Translations under genes and position numbers: made by a program
The notes under the pieces: generated by a model
The model's input: only the letters and a program-made list of their open reading frames with translations
Database searches by the model: none
Told to the model about the DNA's origin: nothing
In this document: positions 26,201-33,636 of the stretch, one piece after another
How positions within the stretch are numbered: the first letter of the stretch is position 1
Layout of the letters: the number at the start of each line of letters is the position of its first letter
Assembly: GCA_017694885.1 (NCBI GenBank)
Contig: JADIMH010000001.1
Location: 1 to 39,304, forward strand
Reading direction: 5' to 3'
Length of the DNA: 39,304 nucleotides
DNA from: Candidatus Cryptobacteroides faecipullorum
GTDB lineage: Bacteria; Bacteroidota; Bacteroidia; Bacteroidales; UBA932

Positions 26201-26466
26201 GGCGGGGCTGGTTCCCGAAGGATCCGTCCAAGGTCGGCACTGAAGTGACATTGATCAATACAGACGGAAGCGTTTACCGGCCTGACAGGGTGATCGAAGA
26301 CGGGGATAGCGCGGTTATAATAGACTATAAGTTCGGCGAGCCGCGCCGCAGCTACGAGCGTCAGGTGGCCGGATATGCATCCATCTATCGCAGAATGGGT
26401 TTCAGTAACGTATCGGCTTTTCTGTGGTATGTCTTTACCGACGAGGTGGTTTTGTGCAGTAAATAA
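23230..26466 (+). CDS. addA: AddA-like UvrD-family helicase/nuclease
   Basis: The 1078-residue ATP-dependent helicase has its own nuclease domain and works with AddB in recombinational repair. Helicase motifs in order: Walker A ASAGSGKTF (residues 8-16), Walker B LLDEFQDTS (about 413), GDVKQSIYRWRGSDW, TVHKSKGLDFP (about 715) and YVALTRASEGM. The C-terminal nuclease has His in KGIVLHDIL, Asp in VYRPDRV and the DYK motif in IIDYKFG (about 1031). Both subunits of this pair therefore keep a complete nuclease site. It is coupled to addB, and its 3' end holds the promoter of the next gene. Confidence 0.95.
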   Translation: MIEIMKASAGSGKTFNLARKYITLLFKKQDRYAYRHILAVTFTNKATDEMKRRIIKELYILACSPEKSGYLKYFMVDGLPEAAHDGIDESDLVRELPGKPGQKITLKALSGSAGTLLCDILHDYSAFAVSTIDRFFQQTLKAFSREIGQFASYQVELDKNSLVAESVDRLLDALTESDTGLLKWLTDSVMEEIEAGGRYNLEKTLEAMACRLKSDEHRAMVEDLGIDEEKTYSKENLSSIRKACTGTIKDFTDSVKSAAEAALNVLQEAGIEPEKSNRGFMKALYGYQSVTVTERIDAPTDSFMTKAADCEQWFPKSRANACLPKVYPALEGPLNAFCSLFGLPFKAYNTARILRNQLYSLGIAGELYKEFNALMKEKNVLSIDDSNTILKNIIDGSDAPFIYEKTGVRFENFLLDEFQDTSRIQWDNFRPLLHNSEAQGFDSLIVGDVKQSIYRWRGSDWNLFHHELQDEFPGCRNTGLDTNFRSLGGIVAFNNAFFPLAAGLLDAQYRSVAGDQEGDSIRSIYEGVEQKAGRSSSGQGFVRMVFCSRDSENGMVLGTVRELEGKGIPRGDIAVLVRNNSSGADIAAYLIDNGIDVITDDSLKVKSSVTVRRIVSLLSYMENPSDTVSGYLARKLQIESFGDYRSLSGLCEDLIRKVRAADPESFESEILYIQSFMDYVQDYAVSEGNDLHGFLRAWADADPNISSPSVSDAVRIMTVHKSKGLDFPYVIFPYAENITFYKSGNHWCSPDLAGTGLEGKAEGLYDVRLSSGSVQTLFDADYRKELKLQYVDNINTAYVALTRASEGMVIIASGPSASFLKRMETGGEPSFSDFSQMLYWFAESQDALELSRTETEEDTVLFSMGRIEPAEKKQESSGVISVPSGYPSWPLDGNPGDASSPEEISGLPVGERGRLKFSTDAAGFFSDDGRAGVSASHRLKGIVLHDILSRVTLPEDLRQAVDTAVYDGDMDESESEEAYSLLSDRIAGAVGRGWFPKDPSKVGTEVTLINTDGSVYRPDRVIEDGDSAVIIDYKFGEPRRSYERQVAGYASIYRRMGFSNVSAFLWYVFTDEVVLCSK

Positions 26467-26482
26467 ACATTTATTATCTTTG
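26451..26482 (+). promoter_or_regulatory. promoter of the DUF4290-ftsK-lolA operon inside the 3' end of addA
   Basis: TTTG (26451-26454), a 20-nt spacer and TATCTTTG (26475-26482) match the consensus perfectly. The -33 box lies in the last codons of addA. The start is near 26487, about 26 nt before the DUF4290 ATG. Confidence 0.8.
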
Positions 26483-26512
26483 CAGGTTACATGTTTTGTA
26501 AGAAATTATAAT

Positions 26513-27181
26513 ATGGATAAGGAAATGGAGACAGTAGGACTGGACTACAATACGCAGAGGGAAAAGCTCCGCATGCCGGAGTACGGCCGTAACGTGCAGA
26601 AGATGATAGAGTATGTGAAATCCATTCCGGAAAAGGAGAAAAGAGACGGGCAGGCAAAGGCCGTCGTCAAGGTAATGGAGACTCTGAACACACAGGTACA
26701 CCAGCAGGAGAACTGGGAGCAGAAACTCTGGGACCATCTGTATGCCATATCCGGATTCGATATCGATATCGATTCTCCATATCCTGCTCCCGAGCCGGAG
26801 CGTCTTACGGCCAGGCCGGTAATGGTCCCTGTCAAACGCAAGCCCCTCAAGGCCACTCATTACGGCCGCAACATAGAAAGCATAATAGATCTTATCGCCG
26901 ATCAGCCTGACGGAGATATCAAGACCGCAATGATACGTTCTCTGGCTATCTATATGAGGCAGCAGTATCTCATATGGAACAAGGACAGCGTGTCGGACGA
27001 AACGATTTTCCAGGACATCGAAAAACTTTCCGATTACAGGATAAAGGTTCCGGAAGGGATCCAGCTTACAAGGATCGCATCCAATGCGGTCTTCTCCAAA
27101 CCGAGCCTGAATCCTGTGAAATCCGGCAATAACGGTAACCAGCGCCAGAAAAACGGAGGCATGCGTCCGAGACGCAAATAA
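26513..27181 (+). CDS. DUF4290 domain-containing protein
   Basis: The 222-residue cytoplasmic protein is of unknown function. Residues MPEYGRNVQKMIEYV and, further on, THYGRNIESIIDLIA form a repeated YGRN(V/I)xxxI motif, so the protein looks like an internal duplication. The C terminus is basic and rich in Asn, Gln and Arg (GNNGNQRQKNGGMRPRRK), which may bind nucleic acid; that is inference. I chose the ATG at 26513 because the promoter lies just upstream and an earlier frame overlaps addA. ftsK follows after 41 bp. DUF4290 upstream of ftsK is, as far as I recall, a conserved Bacteroidota arrangement. Confidence 0.85.
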   Translation: MDKEMETVGLDYNTQREKLRMPEYGRNVQKMIEYVKSIPEKEKRDGQAKAVVKVMETLNTQVHQQENWEQKLWDHLYAISGFDIDIDSPYPAPEPERLTARPVMVPVKRKPLKATHYGRNIESIIDLIADQPDGDIKTAMIRSLAIYMRQQYLIWNKDSVSDETIFQDIEKLSDYRIKVPEGIQLTRIASNAVFSKPSLNPVKSGNNGNQRQKNGGMRPRRK

Positions 27182-27222
27182 TCTGACAAGTAGAATATTC
27201 TAAGATAATAAGGAATCCGCCG

Positions 27223-29769
27223 ATGCCTAAAAAATCACAGGACAAATCTTCGAGACCGTCCAGGCCGCAGAAAGATGCCAAGACCCGCCCGGGCCGTTTT
27301 TCTTTTAAGGGAAGATGGATGGACATGCCTGAGGACAGGCGTATAAGGCTTATGAAGGTGACGGGACTGGTCGTGGCTGTCCTTGCTGTATTTACTTTTA
27401 TATCAGTTACTTCCTATCTTTTTACATGGCAGTCTGACCAGAGTCTCCTTTCCGAGCCGCAGATGCTTGATTCTGCCGTTCCGGCCCATAATATGGGCGG
27501 TAAGTTAGGCTATAAGTGGGGACATTTTCTGGTCGGCAGGTGTTTCGGTCTCGGCAGCTATGCGCTTGTAGTCCTGCTGTGCCTGGTTTTCGTAAGGCTC
27601 TTTTTCCGCAACAGGAGCGTAGGGCTGGTAAAGTCCGTGCTTGAAACCGTGTCCGGAGCCCTTCTTGCATCAGTCATCCTTTCTTATTTTTCATCTCTTG
27701 CCGGGCCGGATGTCATATTCGGAGGAGGACTTGGCGGTGACTGCGGGGCGGAGATATCGGCATTTTTGGTAAACATGGTCGGTAAGATCGTTACCTTCAT
27801 AATACTTGCCGTTCTTGTCGTGCTGTGGCTGCTTTATGCAAGCGGCAGATTCTCAAGGTGGCTGGTTACCGCCGGCGGAAATTCCGGACGGACGGACAGG
27901 CCTGCTTCCGGAACAGTCGTTCCGGAGGACGATGGCAGGGAAGAAGACGTGGCTGAAACCTGGCAGGACGAAGAAACCGGACCTCTTCCAGGCGTTGAGG
28001 AACGCTACGGGGTTGAGCAGGAGGATCCTGACGGCCTGACCGAGGATGTTCCTTTCGAAGCGCCACGGGAACTGCCGGGCAAACCTGCATTTACGGAAGC
28101 CGATGTCCCGGCGGCCGGGCCGGAGTCTCCTTCGGAACTTAAGGCCGATGCCGGCCTTGAGGTTATACAGGGACCGGAATTCAATGACGTAGCTGCCGAA
28201 CTTCCGCGCATCGATACTAAGGAAGGCCTTGAAAACTACAACTTTCCTCCGCTTGAACTTCTGAACGATTACAGGGAAGGACGCTATGAAGTCGCCCCGG
28301 AAGAACTGGAGCGGAACAACAACAAGATACGCGCTACCCTTCTGAACTACAAGATCCAGGTCGAAAAGGTCTCGGCCTGTGTAGGTCCTACGGTTACCCT
28401 TTACAAGGTAGTTCCTGCTCCCGGCGTGAAGGTCTCCGCCATCAAGAACCTGGAAGAGGACATAGCCATCGCATTGAGGATAAAAGGTGTGAGGGTCGTG
28501 ATACTTACCGATTCGGTGGGTATAGAAGTTGCCAATGACAGGCCGTCCATAGTCCCTCTGAAATCAATGCTTAATGATGATGCGTTCCGCCACAGCAAGG
28601 CGGAGCTTCCTGTAGCCATCGGCTACACAATAATGCAGAAAGTCAAGGTATTCGACCTGGCGGACGCGCCTCATCTTCTGGTGGCCGGAGCCACAAAACA
28701 GGGCAAGTCCGTGGGGCTTAATGTCATAATCACATCTCTCCTGTATGCCAAGCATCCTTCCGAACTGAAATTCGTTTTCATAGACCCGAAGATGGTGGAG
28801 TTCTCTTCCTATGGCAGACTGCTCAGGCACTATCTGGCGGTGATGCCTACTGCAGCAAGCGAAAGCGACGAGCAGGAGAATGCGATAGTGAAGCATCCTA
28901 AACAGGCAGATGAGATACTCCGCTCGCTGTGCCTGGAGATGGACGAGAGATACAAGTTGCTCAGCAAGTCTGGCGTAAACAATATAAAGCTTTACAATGA
29001 AAAATATACGGAGCGTCATCTCCTTCCGACCGAGGGACATCATTTCCTTCCGTATATCGTGGTGGTTATAGATGAGTATGCCGATCTTATAATGTCAGGG
29101 GGGATGGGGGCGGAATCACGCACCCAGGCCAGGAGTATCACCTCATCGATCATCAGGCTGGCGCAGAAAGGACGTGCTGCGGGTATTCATGTCATTATCG
29201 CCACCCAGCGGCCTTCTGTGGATGTCATCACAGGCCTTATCAAGACCAACTTCCCGACCCGTATAGCGTTCAGGGTAGTTACGAGGGTGGATTCCGCCAC
29301 CATTCTGGACAAGCCCGGAGCGGAGAAGCTGATAGGCAAGGGGGATATGCTCTATTATGCCGGCGTAGATATGGAACGGGTCCAGTGCGCCCTGATAAAC
29401 ATGGACGAGATAAACAGAGTGACGCAGTATATCGGGAACCAGACAGGATTCCATGCCTGCTGCGGAACTCCATATTATCTGCCGGAACTTCAATCTGATA
29501 ACGGCGACTCGGGAGCCGGCGAAATGGTGGATATGCAGAATCTTGACTCTATGTTTGAGGAAGCGGCAAAGATGGTTGTCACCTACCAGCAAGGTTCCAC
29601 TTCCACGCTTCAGCGCAAGCTCGGTATGGGATATGCCAGAGCCGGCAGGGTAATGGACCAGCTGGAGGCGGCCGGAATAGTCGGTCCGCAGGAAGGCTCC
29701 AAGCCTCGTCAGGTGCTGGTGAGCGATCTGTCCGAGCTGGATGATATACTGAAAGCCTATATGAAATAA
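27223..29769 (+). CDS. ftsK: DNA translocase FtsK/SpoIIIE
   Basis: The 848-residue membrane-anchored ATPase pumps chromosome DNA at the septum. The N terminus has about four transmembrane helices (roughly residues 40-220). A linker rich in Pro, Glu and Asp follows. The motor domain has Walker A GATKQGKSVGLN (about 488) and Walker B VVVIDEYADLIM (about 610), with IIATQRPSVDVITG further on. A winged-helix gamma domain for DNA orientation sequences is at the end (about 770-848, MGYARAGRVMDQLEAAGIVG). lolA follows after 3 bp. Confidence 0.96.
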   Translation: MPKKSQDKSSRPSRPQKDAKTRPGRFSFKGRWMDMPEDRRIRLMKVTGLVVAVLAVFTFISVTSYLFTWQSDQSLLSEPQMLDSAVPAHNMGGKLGYKWGHFLVGRCFGLGSYALVVLLCLVFVRLFFRNRSVGLVKSVLETVSGALLASVILSYFSSLAGPDVIFGGGLGGDCGAEISAFLVNMVGKIVTFIILAVLVVLWLLYASGRFSRWLVTAGGNSGRTDRPASGTVVPEDDGREEDVAETWQDEETGPLPGVEERYGVEQEDPDGLTEDVPFEAPRELPGKPAFTEADVPAAGPESPSELKADAGLEVIQGPEFNDVAAELPRIDTKEGLENYNFPPLELLNDYREGRYEVAPEELERNNNKIRATLLNYKIQVEKVSACVGPTVTLYKVVPAPGVKVSAIKNLEEDIAIALRIKGVRVVILTDSVGIEVANDRPSIVPLKSMLNDDAFRHSKAELPVAIGYTIMQKVKVFDLADAPHLLVAGATKQGKSVGLNVIITSLLYAKHPSELKFVFIDPKMVEFSSYGRLLRHYLAVMPTAASESDEQENAIVKHPKQADEILRSLCLEMDERYKLLSKSGVNNIKLYNEKYTERHLLPTEGHHFLPYIVVVIDEYADLIMSGGMGAESRTQARSITSSIIRLAQKGRAAGIHVIIATQRPSVDVITGLIKTNFPTRIAFRVVTRVDSATILDKPGAEKLIGKGDMLYYAGVDMERVQCALINMDEINRVTQYIGNQTGFHACCGTPYYLPELQSDNGDSGAGEMVDMQNLDSMFEEAAKMVVTYQQGSTSTLQRKLGMGYARAGRVMDQLEAAGIVGPQEGSKPRQVLVSDLSELDDILKAYMK

Positions 29770-29772
29770 GAC

Positions 29773-30435
29773 ATGATTCCGAAAAAGATATTTTCAATCC
29801 TGCTGGCTGTCGTATCCGGCCTGGCCTGCAGCAGATACTGCATTTCCGATGCGGCGGAACCGGTCTGCTCTTTGGAAAGACTGGAGGGCAGGATCAATTC
29901 GTCCGAGATATCGTTTTCCTATACGTACAAGGCGGCCAAGGACAATGTCAGTATGACCGGTCAGGGAACAGTAATACTTCAGGGAGAAGCCTTCATTCTC
30001 GATGTCAACGGTCTTGAAATCTATTGCGACGGATCGACAAGATGGACTCTTGATTCCGGTGCCGAGGAGCTTGTCATAGAGTCTTATGACAGTTATTCTG
30101 AAGACCTGTCAGCCAACCCTGCGATGCTGCTGCGCCGTCTTACCGGTTTTTTCGAGGCGGTTTCACAGTCTGACGCCGAATATGGCGGGGAGAAAGCGAT
30201 ACGGGTAGAACTGAAACCGAAGTCGTATCCGCAGTTCAGGAGCGTAACTCTTTATTTCAGACAAGGACATCCGGATAGCGATATCCTTATCGGCGCCTCC
30301 ATTGTCGCTGCTGACGGTACTGTAACTGATTTCACTGTAACTGATTTCAGATATGGTCCGAAAGGCGATCCTTCCCGCTTCAGTTTCGATCCTTCCGCTC
30401 TTGCCGGTTCCTGGATTGTTACCGACCTGCGATAG
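29773..30435 (+). CDS. LolA-like outer-membrane lipoprotein carrier
   Basis: The 220-residue exported protein has a signal peptide (PKKIFSILLAVVSGLACS) and a LolA/LolB beta-barrel fold (FSYTYKAAKDNVSMTGQGTV, then DGSTRWTLDSGAEELVIESY). It should carry lipoproteins across the periplasm. The signal peptide contains a lipobox-like GLAC, so a lipid anchor cannot be ruled out. The sequence TVTDF is duplicated near residue 185 by a perfect 15-bp tandem repeat (30319-30348). It is coupled to ftsK (3 bp) and converges on the TPM gene with only a 16-bp gap. Confidence 0.85.
   Translation: MIPKKIFSILLAVVSGLACSRYCISDAAEPVCSLERLEGRINSSEISFSYTYKAAKDNVSMTGQGTVILQGEAFILDVNGLEIYCDGSTRWTLDSGAEELVIESYDSYSEDLSANPAMLLRRLTGFFEAVSQSDAEYGGEKAIRVELKPKSYPQFRSVTLYFRQGHPDSDILIGASIVAADGTVTDFTVTDFRYGPKGDPSRFSFDPSALAGSWIVTDLR
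30319..30348 (+). repeat. 15-bp perfect tandem duplication inside the LolA-like gene
   Basis: ACTGTAACTGATTTC occurs twice in direct tandem (30319-30333 and 30334-30348). It keeps the reading frame and duplicates residues TVTDF. Confidence 0.9.
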
Positions 30436-30451
30436 GGGCGGCAGGAAATCC

Positions 30452-31261
30452 CTACCAGCTGCCGGATGCCCCTCCTCCTCCGAAGGAACCTCCTCCGAAA
30501 CCGCCGAAACCTCCACCGAAACTGCCGGACCCGCCCCATGAGGAATGTCCTCCGCGGCTTCCGCCGAGCAGGTTGCCTATGATTATTGCGGATGCTATGT
30601 CACCGTCATCGTAACGGCCTCTTCCGCCCCTTCTGCCATTGTTGTTCCCTTTGTTGGATCCGGCTGCAACAGCGGCTACGATAATCACAAATATCAGAAA
30701 TAAGAAAAAGGCCAATACGCCTCCAGCATCATCATCGTCTCTGCTGCGTGGCTCTGAAATTTCTCCGGAAGCGAGTTTCATCAGGACATCGCATGCCGCT
30801 ACGGTGCCGCCGAAATAGTCATTCTGCCGGAAATGCGGGATGAGTTCGTTGTCTATTATACGTTTTGCATATGCATCAGGTATCGTGCCTTCAAGGCCGT
30901 AGCCGACGCTGATGGCCACTTGTCCGCCAGAGTCCTCTGTCTTCGGCTTTATAAGCAGGACGAGTCCGTTATCGAATTTTTCCGAGCCTACTTTCCACTC
31001 AAGTCCTATCCTTGTGGCATATTCCGATGCAGAGTATCCTTCCAGATCGGTTACGGTCACGACTGTTATCTGGTTGGACGTCGAGTCATCGAATGCGACC
31101 AGAGTGTTTTCCAGAACGGCGGTCTGCTCCGGAGAGAAAATGCCTGCAAAGTCGTTTACAAGCCTCTGCGGGGAAGGTGCGGTCGGAACAGCCGGACAAG
31201 CAAAAGCCGGCAGAAGAAAAATGACGGTGGAAAGAATATATTTTGAAACAGTCTTGAGCAT
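30452..31261 (-). CDS. TPM domain-containing membrane protein (YgcG-like)
   Basis: The 269-residue protein has a signal peptide (LKTVSKYILSTVIFLLPAFA), a TPM domain (VNDFAGIFSPEQTAVLENTL through VAISVGYGLEGTIPD), a transmembrane helix (GGVLAFFLFLIFVIIVAAVAA) and a long Gly/Ser-rich tail (GGGFGGFGGGSFGGGGAS). This is the usual plan of YgcG-type proteins, whose function is unclear although a role in envelope assembly or stress has been proposed. I chose the ATG at 31261 because it begins a good signal peptide; the longer frame to 31339 overlaps the upstream gene. It is the last gene of the lemA operon. Confidence 0.88.
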   Translation of the reverse strand: MLKTVSKYILSTVIFLLPAFACPAVPTAPSPQRLVNDFAGIFSPEQTAVLENTLVAFDDSTSNQITVVTVTDLEGYSASEYATRIGLEWKVGSEKFDNGLVLLIKPKTEDSGGQVAISVGYGLEGTIPDAYAKRIIDNELIPHFRQNDYFGGTVAACDVLMKLASGEISEPRSRDDDDAGGVLAFFLFLIFVIIVAAVAAGSNKGNNNGRRGGRGRYDDGDIASAIIIGNLLGGSRGGHSSWGGSGSFGGGFGGFGGGSFGGGGASGSW

Positions 31262-31283
31262 GGGCAAGCGGATAAGAATATTT

Positions 31284-31727
31284 TTATCTCTGGTTTCCGA
31301 ACGAAATGTCATCGGGCTGTTCGTTGACATCATCTTCACGGTACGGAAAGTATGACTTTAGTTTGCTTCCTACAGCAAGAACAGCCTCTTCCAGTCCTTC
31401 AGCGAATTCCCCTTTCCTGAAATGTCCGGCCATGTTCTCCTTGACTTCATTCCAGAAACCTTCAGGTACAGCCTCGTTTATGCCTTTGTCACCTATGATG
31501 GCGAAGACCTTTGACCCGCATGCCACGTAGATGAGTACGCCGTTTCTGAGCGCTGTCCTGTCCATATGTAAAAAACGGAACACCTGCCCGGCCCTTTCGA
31601 TCGGGTCGCCGCTGCAGGTGTCATCGATATGTACGCGGATTTCTCCGGATGTATTTTTCTCGGCCTCCTTTATTGCAGAAACCAGCCTTTCCTGCTGCTG
31701 TCGGGAGAGGAAGTCTTTGGCTTTCAT
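31284..31727 (-). CDS. short TPM domain protein
   Basis: The 147-residue protein has only the TPM domain (ERLVSAIKEAEKNTSGEIRV, then LIYVACGSKVFAIIGDKGINEAVPEGFW), with no signal peptide or transmembrane segment. It lies between lemA and the longer TPM gene on the same strand (2 bp after lemA, 22 bp before the next start). The paired long and short TPM genes are a known companion set of lemA. Function unknown. Confidence 0.85.
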   Translation of the reverse strand: MKAKDFLSRQQQERLVSAIKEAEKNTSGEIRVHIDDTCSGDPIERAGQVFRFLHMDRTALRNGVLIYVACGSKVFAIIGDKGINEAVPEGFWNEVKENMAGHFRKGEFAEGLEEAVLAVGSKLKSYFPYREDDVNEQPDDISFGNQR

Positions 31728-31729
31728 TC

Positions 31730-32323
31730 CTAAAACTCTACTTTTGGTGCGGTCTCTGCCCCTTCGGATGCCTCGAAGTATCCTTTTGTATCGAATCCGA
31801 ACATCGAAGCTATGATGTTTTTCGGGAAACTCCTTACCATGGTGTTGTAGCTTCTTGCCGTTTCATTGAATTTCATCCTTTCAGTAGAAATCCTGTTCTC
31901 GGTCCCTTCAAGCTGGGCCTGAAGATCCCTGAAATTCTGGTTGGCCTTCAGGTCAGGATAGTTTTCCTGAAGCATTATCAGGCGACCGAGAGCCTGGGAA
32001 AGTTCCCCCTGCGCTTCCTGGAATTCCGCTATCCGGTCAGGATCCAGATTTTCCGGGTCGATGCTTATCCGTGTGGCTTTCGATCGGGCTTCTACCACAC
32101 TTTCCAGAGTTTCCGATTCATGGTCGGCATATCCCTTTACCGTGGCGACCAGATTCGGAATGAGGTCTGCCCTGCGCTGGTAGACGTTCTCTACCTGGGA
32201 CCACGCAGACTTTACCTGTTCATCGGCCTTCACAAGGCCGTTATATGAGTTCTTCACCCAGAAGAACAATGCAAGGACGATAACTGCTATTACCGTCACT
32301 GTTATCAATGTACCTTTTTTCAT
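31730..32323 (-). CDS. lemA: LemA family protein
   Basis: The 197-residue protein has one N-terminal transmembrane helix (LITVTVIAVIVLALFFWV), then a helical bundle with the family pattern NSYNGLVKADEQVKSAWSQV, QRRADLIPNLVATVKGY and ENRISTERMKFNETARSYN. It is membrane-anchored, with the helical part outside the cytoplasm. Biochemical role unknown. It starts 9 bp after the FISUMP lipoprotein gene and is followed closely by two TPM genes. Confidence 0.93.
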   Translation of the reverse strand: MKKGTLITVTVIAVIVLALFFWVKNSYNGLVKADEQVKSAWSQVENVYQRRADLIPNLVATVKGYADHESETLESVVEARSKATRISIDPENLDPDRIAEFQEAQGELSQALGRLIMLQENYPDLKANQNFRDLQAQLEGTENRISTERMKFNETARSYNTMVRSFPKNIIASMFGFDTKGYFEASEGAETAPKVEF

Positions 32324-32332
32324 TTTTCCGTT

Positions 32333-33529
32333 TTATTTGTTTTTGACGCATCTTACAGATGCTGCGAAAGTGCTTTTGTCATGGGCGTCCCTGTAGACTA
32401 CCTGGCTTTCATTGTTTATTACACGGCATACTGCCTTGTTCCCGTTGGTGGCGTCTTCTGTTGAAGTCCAGAATATGGCATATTCGAAGGCCCCGCTGAA
32501 ATTCCAGAAACCGTCCGTGTAGCGGGCATAGCCTGCCGGTATGGCTGAGATGCCGCTTCTGTTGGTAGGATCGCCTACATTGCTGAAATATTCCCAGAGG
32601 ATTTCAGAATTGAATGTGGCGCTTCTTGCCTCTTTACCGTAATTGATGTCGCTGTCGTAATCTTCATCCGTATCAGGAATCTCCGGATCGAGCAGTTCTC
32701 CTGCCATGAATTCCCTGCTGATTTTTGCCTCATCCTGGGACCAGTCCTTGTCTGAAGGCATGTCTGTCCAGTCCGGGTATTTTTCCCGCATGGTCGCATT
32801 GGCCAGGGCTGTCCATTCCTCATCCGAAGGTATATGCCATCCGTCCGGGCATATGCCCTGGACCGGAGAGCCGTCATTGCCGGATTTGTTTCCGGTTGCT
32901 TCGTTCCATGTATAATAGCGTCCGAATACATCGGACATCGCTTCCGCTTCCACATACGGGGCGCCTGTCACGGCATCGTCTCCCTCTCCGTCATAAGCGA
33001 GGTTCTGCTGCATCCATATGTTGCCGTCGGGGGCTTCATAAGTGAGGTATCTTATGCCGTCCAGTTCTACGTAACTTCCGCTGAAGTCATATCCTGCACG
33101 CTGGATCGATCCTTTTTCCCCGGAATTGACCACTATGACCGAATATGAGGCGGACAGGGGAGTGTAACCGTCTGCAAACGCTTCGCAAGTTACCGTTATC
33201 GTGCGAAGGGTATCCTTGTTGTATTCGGCGAAATTGTATTTGAAAGACCCGTCGGCCTCTTCCGATTCCTGATAGCTGCTGCTCTCTCCCGGAGATACCT
33301 TCCATCTGTAGCCGACTTCAAGTCCGTCAGGATGGGATGCCCCGTGCGGAACCATGGTATATACGGTGTTGTCATTCGCACGGATATAGGCAGGCAGAGC
33401 CGGTTCGAAGTCCACTCTTACCGACCCGTCCAGATATGGGAGCGTTTCCGTTTCGTCTTTTTTGCAAGAAATCAGGGCCGATGCCGTCAGCAGCGATATG
33501 AAAAGCAGAGTTCTTTTTCTGATAATCAT
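32333..33529 (-). CDS. lipoprotein with FISUMP-type C-terminal domain
   Basis: The product has 398 residues from the ATG at 33529; an upstream TTG frame is less likely. It has a lipoprotein signal peptide with lipobox ALISC. A central Ig-like or PKD-like beta region (residues about 80-150) is followed by a FISUMP domain. This domain shows IWMQQNLAYD, YYTWNEATG, CPDGWHIPSDEEWTALA, GYARYTDGFWNF, FWTSTEDATNGNKAVCRVIN and a final ASVRCVK. The domain is widespread in Bacteroidota and Fibrobacter surface proteins and its ligand is unknown. A surface or binding role is inferred. It leads the lemA operon, an unusual place for such a protein. Confidence 0.88.
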   Translation of the reverse strand: MIIRKRTLLFISLLTASALISCKKDETETLPYLDGSVRVDFEPALPAYIRANDNTVYTMVPHGASHPDGLEVGYRWKVSPGESSSYQESEEADGSFKYNFAEYNKDTLRTITVTCEAFADGYTPLSASYSVIVVNSGEKGSIQRAGYDFSGSYVELDGIRYLTYEAPDGNIWMQQNLAYDGEGDDAVTGAPYVEAEAMSDVFGRYYTWNEATGNKSGNDGSPVQGICPDGWHIPSDEEWTALANATMREKYPDWTDMPSDKDWSQDEAKISREFMAGELLDPEIPDTDEDYDSDINYGKEARSATFNSEILWEYFSNVGDPTNRSGISAIPAGYARYTDGFWNFSGAFEYAIFWTSTEDATNGNKAVCRVINNESQVVYRDAHDKSTFAASVRCVKNK

Positions 33530-33559
33530 TGTTTTCCTTATAAAGTTTCGTCTTGATTC

Positions 33560-33567
33560 CAAAAATA
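33560..33567 (-). promoter_or_regulatory. -7 box for the FISUMP-lemA operon
   Basis: TATTTTTG on the - strand matches TAnnTTTG. The -33 element is imperfect (TTTT at 19 nt). The start would lie about 25 nt before the ATG. Confidence 0.45.
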
Positions 33568-33606
33568 CATTCTTGCAAAGATGCGTAAAATTCGTTGAAA
33601 ATCCTC

Positions 33607-33614
33607 TATATTTG
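33607..33614 (+). promoter_or_regulatory. -7 box for apbE
   Basis: TATATTTG matches TAnnTTTG exactly and lies 22 nt before the apbE ATG. I found no good -33 box at normal spacing. Confidence 0.45.
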
Positions 33615-33636
33615 TCGAAATACTTGATGTCATACG

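Noticed and set aside
30452..30600. GC-rich, repeat-like stretch at the TPM/lolA junction
   Set aside because: It is the coding sequence of the Gly/Ser-rich tail of the TPM protein, not a DNA repeat element.
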